Shown here: piece after piece, positions 34,066 through 48,631 of the stretch
Layout of the letters: every line of letters starts with the position of its first letter
Numbering within the stretch: position 1 is the stretch's first letter
Assembly (NCBI GenBank): GCA_037957365.1
Contig: JARHVA010001427.1
Location: forward strand, 434,001 to 498,000
DNA: 64,000 nt
Direction of reading: 5' to 3'
From: Torreya grandis
Taxonomy: Eukaryota > Streptophyta > Pinopsida > Cupressales > Taxaceae
Notes under the pieces: generated by a model
Databases searched by the model: none
What the model was told of the DNA's origin: nothing
What the model saw: only the letters and a program-made list of their open reading frames with translations
Made by a program: the position numbers and the translations under genes

Positions 34066-36300
34066 TCCTCACATTTATTATCCTTCACATGAGGCCCCAC
34101 ACCCTCCTCATTATTCTTCCTATACTCTTAATTTATCTATACATCTCATGTGTTAGGCCCTCACATGACTCTCTATGAAGATGGACAAGACTATGATTAG
34201 AGATGTATTTCAATTAAAATAATACTTATCTAATTTTATTAAAGATGAATGTAGATATATCTATTAAAATTTATGAGCTCATCCATGTGTCATATTATTT
34301 TATTCTTCACATTGTCACATGATTGGATTTGAAAATTACATTTCATTATATCATTTATGATGCATTGTTGTATATATTTTGCCTATATTATGGTTCTCTT
34401 TCATTTTATAATTTTCCTTTTTTGTATTTACTTTACATTTATGTCATTTTGTTAATACCATTATTTATTTTTTGGTCTTTTAGTACTTAGTTTCAACATT
34501 TATTTCTATATTAGCGTATAGATAACACCTTTAGGTTTATTTTTATCATATTTTTCCTTCGTCCCTTTATTGACCATATTTAGTACCCATTTTTTGAGAT
34601 GATTAATACTTTCATTAGTGCTTATTCTAGATCCTTTATAGATTAGTAAAACTTCCTAGTGAAATGGATATCATAGAATATCCCTCTCCCCTTTCATAAC
34701 AATATTTTACCTCTTTATGTTTATTGATCATATCCATCATCGTATCACTTATTACATAAGTGAATCTCTAAAGATCCTCATATTCTCATTATTTCATCTC
34801 ATTTAAAGAACACATAAGTCAATTTTCAAATGCACACCTACTTGTGTGCAAGTCTAGGTGTTTTTAGAAATCATGGTCCTTAAGTCATCCTCTCTAGTGA
34901 CTAAATGTAGTATATATTATGTTCATCACCTATCTCATGTTTGTTTTTCTAATAATTTATGTAGTAGGAATAGAAAAATGTATAAAATTTAAAATCCATA
35001 TCATAATAGACAAAAGGAAATGATAAAAAATCAAATACACTCTTTAAAGTTAGAGCACCCTATAATATGTGATCTTTATTTGGTACATATCCTGTCATAT
35101 TTGAAGATCAAACTCCATATTTTGACTCATATTAGATTCCAAGTCCATTGGGGTGTGGTATGCTAGTATACTAGTGTAGGATGTCTCATTATATCATACA
35201 CTTATAGTGCCACCTACTTTATCACATAATTACCTAATATTTTTAGTATACTAATGGATTTGTAAGGGATTTAAAGAATTGGGAACACATTATGGGAAGG
35301 TAATACCATTTTATTTTTCATTAATATGACCATCATGGGATTATATATTAACTTCATTTATTATGCCAAGTTTCATGTTCACTAGTCAAAGTGTTCTAGG
35401 TCCTCAATGTCACCAATTCTTATCACTTGCTCATTTTTTTTTATATGTCTCATTCTACTAACGATTTACCAATCAACCATATGACACCTCACACTCCTTA
35501 TTTAAATCATATTACCCCTAATATATCCCCATTAATGGATATCAATTTTATCAAATCACATATTTGATCACATTTCATCCTCATGCCCCTTGGCTTAGTT
35601 TGTGAGTTTTAGTATAAAACCCAAAAGGTTTACTCAAAAACACCTATACACCATCCCTTACCACAAAATCATATATATATCCTTGTCAAATCCTTAGGTG
35701 GCCATAACATCATACAATACACTCTATCACAAGCATGAAATATTGAATTATCATTCTTTAGAGCTTCCTATTTTTCATTTTCCTTATATTTTACTTCACA
35801 CACTTTTCTTACATTTTGATTCATATTTTCTTACCTATATTTTCTTGATTTTTTCATTAATTGATATTTTATTTGCTTACATGTATTTTTTCATTGTTTA
35901 TTACATTGACATTTCATTTACTTACAATGTTATATGTATTTCATTTGTTGTGATGTGTTATACATTTATTATTTATCACTTATTTCATCAATATTTTTTC
36001 TCACATAATTGTCTTTCCATTTTACATTTATTTATTTCATATTTTATTTATCATTTTACATTATTTTCATTCTCTTTGATAATGAATTTACTCACATTTT
36101 GTAGAATAGAATAAAACATACCACACACATCATAACATTTCCCCATAACATAAGAACTCATAAACACATGTGCTATAAATAAAATACAACCATATAAGAC
36201 ACAAATGGAATGAATCATAAAATACATATCTCTATATATAAATGGTTCATCATTTTTATACATCATGATATACAATTATTTAACATAATACTAAATCAAC
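34066..36300. other. T-rich low-complexity stretch without a gene
   Basis: The plus strand is very pyrimidine-rich, especially 34320-34560 and 35760-36070, with TTTCATTTATTTAC-like phrases repeated irregularly. A 138-codon frame at 35698-36114 exists only because T-rich codons avoid stops: it is nearly all Phe, Ile, Leu, Tyr and Ser with no motif. I see no other feature. Confidence 0.5.
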
Positions 36301-36865
36301 TCTAAGTTTGTGGTCTACCCTATCCATCAGGTGGGGAACATCCCACACTACCCATCCAATCTTTCCTAGATGGCCCACCATGCAGACTCTGATGAAGATT
36401 CCATTTATGGAAATGTAGCCCTTGTAAATTCCCTTGTAAATTAGCAACTTGGCCTTATAATCCTTCCACCTACTCTATTATAGTTAGATGTGTGACCATA
36501 TCCTAAACTAGTGCCTACCATGCTTACAACTCTCCATGTCTGACTCTTTAAGGTAGTGTAGCTTAGGACCTAGATAGTGTCTATCTACATAGATATTGGG
36601 TGACCTCCTTGACTAGTATAAACTAGCAAACATATGCCATAACTAAAGGTACCATAGGATCCATCATCTAATTAGTATCATAATGTAGAATGATGCCATT
36701 GAATATATCATGATGTAAAATCTACACCATGGTCCTCCATCATGACTTTTCTATTACAAAATTTATAAATTATAAACTAAAATAAATTTAGATTTAAAAT
36801 ACACATATGCACACACGTGTATGCGCATGTGCATGCACACACACGCACGCACGCACGCACGCATG

Positions 36866-36962
<97 letters not shown>

Positions 36963-38200
36963 ACATTACTAACATTTAGCATATATCTCTATACCTCTAT
37001 TAAATTTAATTAATAAAAAATACACATTTACTCACCCAAAGTGGAACCATCTCCATGACCACCTATCATCTATTGGCTACCATGGCTTTGAGGTGGTGAA
37101 AAACCTCTATACTACCTTTAATTAATGACTCAATCTTTTATGTTCCCTATGATTTACTCATCACATTATCAATTATCTTGGTGTTGTCTATGTACTAGGA
37201 TTCCTCTACTTTGGTTATTATATCATCTGCTATTATTTTTAAAATACTATAATTAGTCCTCTCTTTGAATCATACAATCCTCATTTTCATATCTTTTACC
37301 ATCTCACTACCCTAGGATAACAAGGCCACACTATAAGTGGCTCAACATGTATTCATCTACCTCTTACACCTTATGTCTACCTCACATAGTGGGCCTAAAA
37401 TTATGGGACCACCAATAGAGTGGTCATGTGTGCCAAATAAAAATAACTTGGTAAATAATCACATGGATGATTGTATATCAACCATGGGTAGTATCCTAGC
37501 ATCCTCTACCATTGTTTTACCTATATACTAGTTATCCATGATGACCATGCATCCATTGTACCCTAGTATGGTTACTAAATGATCTAATGACATTGTAATG
37601 TCTAAAATACAAGTGTGTACATAATAGTACTTACCATAATATCATGCACCCAACTCTACACCTATGGGAAGGCATCATCCATAACATGGTGGAAACCCTT
37701 TTAGTCTATACATCAAGAAAAATTCATAAATCTAGATCTTAAAGATAATAATACGACCAATTATCTGATGGACTCTTAAAAATCCCATAAAAATTATGCA
37801 CTAACTTCACCCAAATAATAGATCCTAAATTGTATAATGTGACCTAATCTAACATTGAAAAACAAATGCATATAATATACAAGGGTAATCTCTCATATAA
37901 ATTATGATATATCATGTGAGCTATCATAAGTCAAATTAGGGCCTTTTATATTTATTGAATATTAGATATATATAAATCAAATAATCATATGACTAACCCT
38001 CACTAATTATACTCTCTGATTTTATAGCCATAATTTTATATCTCTTATCTCATTAGACATATTTGGGGTATCACACACCATTGGTGTACCCATGATTGAT
38101 ATCCTTAAAATGGCATTAACATCCTCAAATGTGATGTCCACCTCTATAGTGTCTTTATCTGCCACCCACTAGGAAAGGGGTGGGCATGACTTCAATTATT
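36300..38200 (-). pseudogene. Possible plant mobile domain (PMD-like) protein remnant
   Basis: On the minus strand about 38080-38170 reads WVADKDTIEVDITFEDVNAI, then LRISIMGTPMV. This resembles the opening of the plant mobile domain (W-x(n)-T-F-x-x-x-x-GE-x-TITLEDV-x-x-LGLPIDG-x-PV), found in transposon-derived plant proteins. Downstream on the same strand come eroded coding-like phrases such as YYGKYYYVHTCILDITMS (about 37610-37660), an IGGPIILGP segment and long Ser/Met-rich frames, all broken by stops. The AC microsatellite falls inside the range. The assignment rests mainly on one short block. Confidence 0.35.
36795..36962. repeat. (AC)45 microsatellite with a CACG-rich leader
   Basis: A pure AC run covers 36871-36960 (90 bases). 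It is preceded by imperfect ACACGTGTATGCGCATGTGC-like sequence and CACG tetranucleotides at 36835-36870. Overlapping frames on both strands are His/Thr or Cys/Val repeats created by the tract and are not genes. The CACG part holds a cluster of CpG sites in an otherwise CpG-poor window. Confidence 0.95.
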
Positions 38201-38329
38201 TGAAAGAGATATTTTTATCTATCTATCATTCCTATTGCCATTTTATATTCCTTAAAATTTATATCTTAATTATCTTTTTGTAGATTACATCCTACAACTA
38301 TATCAATACCTATATTTCTTATTATATTT

Positions 38330-38620
38330 GATTGATCTGATGTATTATTTGACACTTGTCCCTTCCTTACCACATCCACCTAATCAATGAAGTTCTAAAA
38401 GTATTTTATTGATATTTTCAACTATATCAGCCAAATCAACATAGTTTGAGGTCAATCAATCCATTTTGAACTATGATGTGGTGGCTTGATGGCTTCAACT
38501 TAACTTTTGGCATGTGTTAGGTATATTGATCACTATAAATAAAAATTGCCATTTCATTCAAAGAGAGATATTCATTCTAATTTTATATTTCTTACACTTC
38601 AACCTATTTAACACTAATTT
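38330..38620. repeat. Diverged repeat sequence at the outer edge of the C-E 3' LTR
   Basis: Phrases such as TTCAACTATATCAGCCAAATCAACATAGTTTG (about 38415-38450, partial) resemble the CAACTATATTGGCC and ACCAACTA units of the array at 2.6-4.3 kb. No regular step can be counted. The sequence then runs to the start of the LTR at 38621. Confidence 0.3.
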
Positions 38621-39887
38621 TGGTAAGGATCCTACTTGGGTAGATATATTTATGAATATATAAATGACAATGCATAAGGGTGATAATCATATCTACAACA
38701 TGCAATTAAAATGATAAACTTAGATATAATATATGATAAATTTATTAAACGAATATAGGCTAAAAATAGTAAGTAAATTTATGCTAGATATGGAAATGAT
38801 AAAGAAACAATGTACTTAGTTGGTTCTAATGTTAATATAATTCTCAATATGGAAAAAGTAGGAAGCAGAATAGAAGAAGATTCTAGAATAGTTGTAAAAT
38901 TTTGGATTGGGTACCTCTATAATATTAGACACTAGTGTCATCTTTGGATGTTATCATTGACTCTATTATTTGAAATATATGTAGGTGTCTTATATATAAT
39001 AATTTATGGAAAATTATGTGACCACTTGGATGCTTCTAGGTTTGTCTTTGCCTTTACTCTGGTGCATTCAAATCTGGGTCATGGACTATCACTCCTTATG
39101 AAATTGAAAAACCCTAGTTATTCATATTTATAGTGATCTTGGTAAAATAGGGTTAGTGGGATCATAGTGTCGGGCTAACCCTAAAGACCCCTATTTCAAT
39201 GAGTGATACCTACATAGACACTACTCTAAAGAGGGCCTGAAAATAATGTAGTTCTCCACTAATGTGTTAGTTTATGTGTGTATCAGGGTGAAATATGTAC
39301 AATAATGACCTAAATTATAACTTTGAAAATTAGGATATTTGGTGTCTCCTTTAGTACTTCATACTTATATATGTTTAGTCCCTATGATTGATATCGAAAT
39401 AAGAATAAATAGGGAAGTTTTACTCAATTGAATGCTCTTTAGTATGAATTCTAGGTGAGGAATTAATGAGGAGTGAATTTGAATATAAAATAATCATATT
39501 GTGAAATATATCTCATTAAATCAATTATATTGACCATTAGGATACATTTAAATTTCAAATTAAATGACTTTAGGTTACTAGACACCTGCATTAGGGTAGG
39601 AGACTAGCGTTAACACAGGGGTCTAGGGATGATGCTTATGTCCTAGTAGTTAAATGGGATTAGTAATTTTAGGGGTATAATATAATAATATTTTGAGAAT
39701 TATGGGAAGGATATAAGTTCTAGGTCGTAAACATGGACAATTTAGACCAAGAAATACGATAAGGGGCATAAGATAGACCAAATGCAAGACTTTTGAAAAG
39801 CGAGAAAGGCTAAAACTGAGTGTAAAATCTAAGGTATAAGTTTTCCAAGTATAAAAGGTTAAGATAATATATAATTAATAAATATCA
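38621..39887 (-). repeat. 3' LTR of element C-E
   Basis: On the plus strand it begins TGGTAAGGATCC and ends ATATCA, followed by TCTAATCCCCCCCCCCTTAATC, the complement of a polypurine tract. Its length is 1267 bp, close to D's 3' LTR (1195 bp). The copy at 59836 matches from TG(G/A)(A)TAAGGATC onwards. The frame at 38948-39133 lies inside it and is not conserved as protein. Confidence 0.6.
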
Positions 39888-40802
39888 TCTAATCCCCCCC
39901 CCCTTAATCTAGTAATGGAATGTCTATTTTACAGGAGAATAAATGCATACTTGGGTGTGTATAACACACCTTACCTTTGCATGACCTCAACTTGAGTATT
40001 TTACTGGTGACTATCTTGTAACCAAGAGAATGCTATATTATATAATTAGTTGATAAAATATTAGATTTAAATCATTTTAAATTAACTTAAATTAAAATAT
40101 CAAGGTTTTAGAGTACATCTATGTATCAATATAACTCCCTTGCATATTGGCAAGTTAATTTGAAATATGTATCATCATGAATAACTAAAATTGAGATTAG
40201 GATAAATTTATAAATATGAATAGTAAATATATCTAAGGCTATAGAGAGATAATATAAGGTGACCCAAAACCTTTGAAAAAAGGTGAGTTTATACTTAGAA
40301 GTTAATATTAGCTCAACCATGCAACCTAATCATACTTATAACCTAGTGAGCATAAGTAAACAAAGATAACCCATACCATATATTTAGTGAATATGGATGA
40401 TGTAATCAATTCTAACCTATAAAATTGAAAATATTGAATGGTTTAATTACCTCAACCATACCAAAATTGAACCAACTAAAAAAGTAGATTGGATAACTAC
40501 AGTTCTTAATATTTTGATTTAGTGTGTAATGAAATTCCATAAAAATGTTTTGAATTATGAAACTAATTTGGATTTTAAAATATTAGTTAAAATTTGCATA
40601 AAATATTGACCTTAGATATGTATCATGCTAAAAATTTGTACAGAAATAGTACAAATGTATATAATTCTACCAAAATTGTGAATCTAAATTATATAACTAT
40701 GTGCTTTCACCAATTTGAAATCTTTCACAATTTTGGGTAGCATGTAACCATAACATACCTCCACTATATATAGAGAAATTTGAAACCTATATAAGTGTCA
40801 AT

Positions 40803-41090
40803 GTGGTGAACATGTTTCCAAAACATGCTCCCATTTAATCTAGGTATGTTAAATATTGAATAGGTGTGAAGAAAATGCTTCCTAAGCATTCCCTCACTGA
40901 GTTTGAAAACTATGCCAAATTTGGAGAACATGCCTCTACGACATGCCCCCATTGAATATGGGTATGTTGAATACTAAATAAGTGTGGAGAACATGATTCC
41001 AAATAATTCCCCCTCTTAATTATAAAAACTATGTCAAATGTGAAGAACATTCCTTTATGATATTCCCCACTAATATGCCCCCACTTTATG
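40803..41090. repeat. Tandem repeat with alternating 63- and 55-bp units
   Basis: Five units start with GARAAMATG-like anchors at 40808, 40871, 40926, 40989 and 41045. The steps are 63, 55, 63 and 56 bases, so the true period is a dimer of 118-119 bases. Odd units end in GGTATGTTRAATAYTRAATA; even units end in (T)AAAAACTATG(C/T)CAAAT. Each unit ends its first half in a C-rich TCCC or GCCCCC run. Units 1 and 2 contain inverted repeats (CATGTTT/AAACATG at 40811-40827, AATGCTT/AAGCATT at 40874-40890). Confidence 0.75.
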
Positions 41091-41643
41091 GTGATTCAAG
41101 AATAAAAACCAATAGTTATCTCACCTCAAAAGGATTAAAAAAACTATGTAATTTGTCAATGGAACCATGTAACATATACAATAACTTGTCTAGGTAAATA
41201 TATCATTGAATTTCATAGAATAATGTGATCATATGAAGGCCTAAGATGTATGAAAAATATCATGGCAATGTCTAACTAGTAATAAGATAAGCCAAATAAG
41301 AAAAAAGGCATCCATATAAGAGCATTAAAAAACAAATAAACATACAATGGTCCTAGGGGAATATTCAAATGCAACACAATCAAAGGGACATGGCTTGTTA
41401 AAATGTACACAAAAGTAATAATGACATATTCAAATGTATACACAACAAACAATGAGATACTCAAATGTCAAATAAACCACACATAGGCATATGGACCAAA
41501 AATAAAGGAGAATATTCAAATGCTCAAACAATAAAGATAATATAGTCAAGGAAGTGCATAAAAGAAAGAATAAAAAACCAACATAAACATATTATAGTAG
41601 CCCATGGATAAAATAAGTTAGAAAAAATTGTCAATTGCATAAA

Positions 41644-41648
41644 ATATC
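41644..41648. other. Left target-site duplication of element H (ATATC)
   Basis: ATATC lies directly before the H 5' LTR and is repeated exactly at 45607-45611 after the 3' LTR. A perfect 5-bp duplication is the hallmark of LTR-element integration. Confidence 0.8.
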
Positions 41649-41942
41649 TATTGGAGTGAATGTTAAAACTCACTCATGGAATTAAGCTTAATTAGGAGTT
41701 AATTAATCAATTATTATGTGTCAAATATTTTAGAACCTATTTTGTGCATGAAAATATCCCATATCAAATAATATTTGTTTCATAGACTGGTGGAAGAGAG
41801 AATGGCTATGGATTGTATTATTTACTTGAGGAAATAATGGAGACTACTTGTGTATAATATTTGTCTAATGGCTTTGCTATTTTTGTGGTAATGGTTTGTA
41901 GGAGAAATATTGCTAGTTATGATTTCCTTATGAAATTGAATA
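41649..41942 (+). repeat. 5' LTR of element H
   Basis: It begins TATTGGAGTGAATGTTAAAA (TG decayed to TA) and ends GAATA just before the primer site. It shares GGAATTAAGCTTAATTAG, AAAATATCCCATATCAA and GGAAATAATGGAGACTACTT with the 3' LTR. It is 66 bases shorter because it lacks the segment present at about 45385-45450. Confidence 0.8.
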
Positions 41943-41957
41943 TGGTATCAAAGTAAC
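41943..41957 (+). other. Primer-binding site of element H
   Basis: TGGTATCAAAGTAAC immediately follows the 5' LTR. It matches the TGGTATCAGAGC primer site used by most plant Copia elements (initiator methionine tRNA), with two or three changes. Confidence 0.75.
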
Positions 41958-43934
41958 TTTTTTAGCCATTACTCAGCCTGATCTATACAAACTTCTTTGT
42001 CTATGTGATATCCTTCAACCTCTTCCACAACTTCAATATTTTTCACTATTTTTTTTGCATTGAAAGATATAGAGATCTATAATTGTTGGTCATAAAACCC
42101 ATACATTTTTTGAAGAATTATTTTATACAACTCATGTTTGGTGGCTTGTCAAGGATGTACATCTAATTAGTGCTTAGAAATAATTATTTTTTGAGTTTGT
42201 ATTGCATTGTATTTTTATCTAGCATCGACCTTGTTTTATCGGTGTTTGGCATTGTATGAATCTTCATTACCAGACCAAATCAAGTTTTTTGTATTGATCT
42301 CTATTATATTTGAAGATAGAGTTTCAGATACTCATATTTGATGTATCAACATAGGTGATGATAGAGAGAGATTTGATGGCATTGATATGGCATTAGTGGT
42401 CATTAAGTGTGTTAATATATTCACACTTAATAGAATGATCATCATCTGTAAACATGTCATATGTTATAACTCCTTTTGAAATGTGTAACTAAGAAGAATT
42501 TGAATCTTTTAGGGAGGCCATCGAATAGTCTACCCTATATAATTGCATCTTCATTTTTTATATGGATTCCTTGATAACCAACCCAATCTAGATTTTTATT
42601 TATATAATGGGAAGAACCTAAAGGTTATGGTTTTTATGTACGTGCTTATTTTGGTGTAGTGTATTTGTAGATCTTGAAGACATAGCTTGCCTCTTTGGGG
42701 TCAATGGTTTGATCCAAAGAAGCAAAAAAATAGATGCCCTTCAATGAAACATTTTTAAAACTAGAGGAAGTGACTTCAAACAATGAGAGGGTATATAGGC
42801 TCAACTTCACTAGTTTAAATCTCACCAGTAAGATCTCACCATTTATCTCTAACTACACCAATTTACAGTCCTTCAACCTTTGGCTGCATTCATCATAACA
42901 ACCTCTCTCAATTTCCATTGCATCTATCTAAACTCATAGCTTTGTTGAATTCATCAAATGAACCTCTATCACTCTTGATGAGCCTAAATTCATATTATGT
43001 TATATACCTATTGGCATTTATTTCATAGAATATTCAACACATTTTTTAGACCAGTTGATGTTTTTATCAAACTTGGCATTTTTTTTAATATTGCCTCTAA
43101 TGATCCATCACCACTCAAACATCTCCTTTTGACACTTATTTTCTATCTTCTCTTATCCGTTCATTGAGCCCCTAATATTTGATAGTTTGGTGTGGATTTA
43201 CTCTCAACTTTTTGTCTACCTTAACATTGTCATGAATACTACCTTAAAATGAGGAAACTATTAGTTATTCTTATATTTTAAGCTTTAACTATCTATATAC
43301 ACTGAGCTTCATGCCAACCATACATCCATCCATGACCTATTGATCATTCATTTCCATCCAACATCTAGAATCAACCTCCTTTCTTCTCTCTTTTTACTCA
43401 TTGTTCATAGCTAATGGTGAGGAGTTCACAAACTCTACCACCTGTCGATCTAATAATAGAGGTCTATTTTTTATTTTTAAAAGACTATTAAAATCACAAA
43501 TATTTTGGAGGATTAGACATGATGTATTTTTTATATAGTAGGGGTCATATTTATTTTTTGGGGTTAAAAAAAAATTTAGTGGTAAAATACTAAATGTATA
43601 AGTAACCATTTTTAGGAGGCATATTTATAATGAAAAGTTGGCACACTTTTTCTTTAGTGGTGGACAACATTTTAAGTGGGGTTTTAGTATTTTTTGGGGG
43701 GGCATCTTCAAAGTGTGTAAATTTTTTAAAGTGGGGACATATATTTTTGAATGATATTTGTAATTAGTGGGGTGATTATTATTGTGGGAAACATTTTTAA
43801 GAGAGTATATTTATTTTTTTACATATACTTTCCATATTGCTTGTCGAAGACGGAGGGTGAGGTTTGGTCTTATAGGAAGTGAGAGCCCCTTACAAAACAC
43901 TTCATTTTTTTTTGCATGATTTGTACATAGGAAA

Positions 43935-44155
43935 TTTTTTTGATAGAGTTTGACATCCCCTTTAGTGTGAATTATATTTATTTATCCCACATTGTTGTCC
44001 TTGTCATCACACTTTACACTCATGGATGTATTATTGGTAGAATCTGATGTCCCATTTTTTGAGTGTACATTGTATTTTTTGTGCCAATTTTTGTACTCAT
44101 AGATGATTTTTTGGTAGATTAAAATTTCCTACATTATTGAGTACATTTTTATGTC
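43935..44155. repeat. Three diverged tandem copies inside element H
   Basis: The phrases TTTGATAGAGTTTGACATCCCC (part; about 43940), TTGGTAGAATCTGATGTCCC (about 44034) and TTGGTAGATTAAAATTTCCT (about 44111) are each followed by a TTGAGTGTACATT-like segment. The steps are about 94 and 77 bases. They are diverged, untranslatable copies within the H interior. Confidence 0.4.
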
Positions 44156-45236
44156 ATACATTGATCCCTTTTTTAAAGATAAACTCTCTTGTTCTTGATG
44201 GCATGTTTTATAGATTGATAGCATTCTAGATTGTATGCATCATCTAGTGTTTTTTGTGTGGAATATTTATTTGTGGTCATACTAAGAGTCATGGAGTATT
44301 TTTATTCATGTTTATATGATCCATGTTGAGTACTTACTCTTTAGATTTTGAATATCCATTCACCACCAGGGCTATTTTCTTGAGAGATATTTGTTATGTA
44401 TATTTAACATTTTTTTTACAGTTGACAATCTCCTTCATAATTATTTTGGATCTTGATCTCCTTCTAAAGAGTAGTTATTTTGGTGAATACAATGTTAGCA
44501 CATCAATGTTCAAGTAGTGGATTTAGTCCTCATACAGACCTTTTTTGCATCACTCCACCCAATCAGTAGTATGGGGGGGTATGGTGTAGATCTTACTTCT
44601 TCAGTTGTCATGTTCCTTACTAACCCTTGGTGTACTGAATCTTCTCAAAGTAGATTGAATTCAGTTGGTGATTTGTTTTTCACTATCAACACCTCTAATA
44701 GACTCTCTTTTTTATGAGCTATTTTGGAGAATTCTAGTGTTAGTTATTTTTTATGATTGATCAGTGGATCTAGACCACTCATGCAAATTTGAGTTCCATT
44801 GAGACTTTCAAGTCCACTAAGTGCATTTGTATTTGATGGCCTTTATTTCATCCAATTCACCATTTTTAGATTTTTGTTCAATTATTGAGTGATTATCTTT
44901 CTTGGGACACCTTGAAGCATATGGTTTTTCCCTCTTGACTTTAGTTATTATTACTAGTTTTTGGGTACCTTACGATGATAAATTTCATCCTTTGTGACTC
45001 TTTTTCCTAGTGTTTTGAGATCAGTGTTTTTTACAAATTTAGCCTCATACAGAGTACTATCTCATATTTTCCTTGGTGTTTATAGTGATTACTCAACCAT
45101 GTAGTCTGATAATATGGATTGGTTACCATAGGGACACTTTATATTTCACTATGATTTATACATGGGTACCTAATCAGGCCTTGTTGCTAGGACCTATTCA
45201 GTCTATTTGATTTCTCTCTTATTACTTCCTATTTTG

Positions 45237-45246
45237 TAAGGGAGGG
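45237..45246 (+). other. Polypurine tract of element H
   Basis: AAGGGAGGG precedes the 3' LTR start TGTTAG at 45247. This is the position and composition of the second-strand primer of Copia elements. Confidence 0.75.
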
Positions 45247-45606
45247 TGTTAGAGTGAGAATTAAACTCACTTGTGGAATTAAGCTTAATTAGTATTTAAT
45301 TAATTAGTTTTTATATTTTGAATATTTGCACACCTATTTTGTTTGTGAAAATATCCCATATCAACTAATATTTGTTTCACACAACAAATTATTTTTGTGC
45401 ATAAAAACCTTTATGCCTATTTAATAGGCACTCTTATTACTTCTCCTAAATTGGTGGAAGAGATAATGGTTGGTGATTGTATTATTCACTTGAGGAAATA
45501 ATGGAGACTACTTGTGCATAATATTTGTCTGATGGCTTTGTTATTTATATGGTAATGGTTTTCTAGAGAGATCCTATTGGTTATGAGTTATTTATGAACT
45601 CCAATA
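45247..45606 (+). repeat. 3' LTR of element H
   Basis: It begins TGTTAGAGTGAGAATTAAAC and ends CTCCAATA (CA decayed to TA), followed by the ATATC duplication at 45607-45611. It contains a segment (about 45385-45450, with TAATAGGCACTC) that is missing from the 5' copy. Confidence 0.8.
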
Positions 45607-45611
45607 ATATC

Positions 45612-48598
<2,987 letters not shown>

Positions 48599-48629
<31 letters not shown>
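48599..48629. repeat. (AT)15 microsatellite
   Basis: A pure AT run of 31 bases between TATTATG and GGTAATAAAGG. Confidence 0.95.

Positions 48630-48631
<2 letters not shown>

Larger units (their letters stand above)
39888..41648 (-). other. Internal 3' part of element C-E, left of the H insertion
   Basis: I see no readable gene. The segment holds the alternating tandem repeat at 40.8-41.1 kb. Its right part (41340-41520) has TCAAATG and ACACAA phrases like those at 7390-7600 in element D. It ends at the ATATC target site of element H. Confidence 0.45.
41649..45606 (+). mobile_element. Element H: 4-kb Copia-like, non-autonomous LTR element
   Basis: Short direct LTRs (41649-41942 and 45247-45606) flank about 3.3 kb. 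All cis signals of a plus-strand element are present: a primer site at 41943 matching the initiator-Met tRNA type, a polypurine tract AAGGGAGGG directly before the 3' LTR, and exact ATATC duplications. I find no gag, integrase or RT motif inside, and the size is below that of an autonomous Copia element, so it probably moved with proteins supplied in trans. It lies within element C-E and is younger than it. The LTR type and primer favour Copia, though this is not proven without pol. Confidence 0.8.

Noticed and set aside
35698..36114. 138-codon plus-strand frame, looks like a multi-pass membrane protein
   Set aside because: It is produced by T-rich low-complexity DNA: almost all residues are Phe, Ile, Leu, Tyr, Ser or His, with no motif and no sign of coding structure around it.
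36763..37013. Three overlapping frames on both strands over the AC tract
   Set aside because: Their His/Thr and Cys/Val repeats are the translation of the microsatellite.
40803..41090. CRISPR-like array
   Set aside because: The spaced repeats are diverged, alternate in type and have no unique spacers; the context is a plant LTR element.
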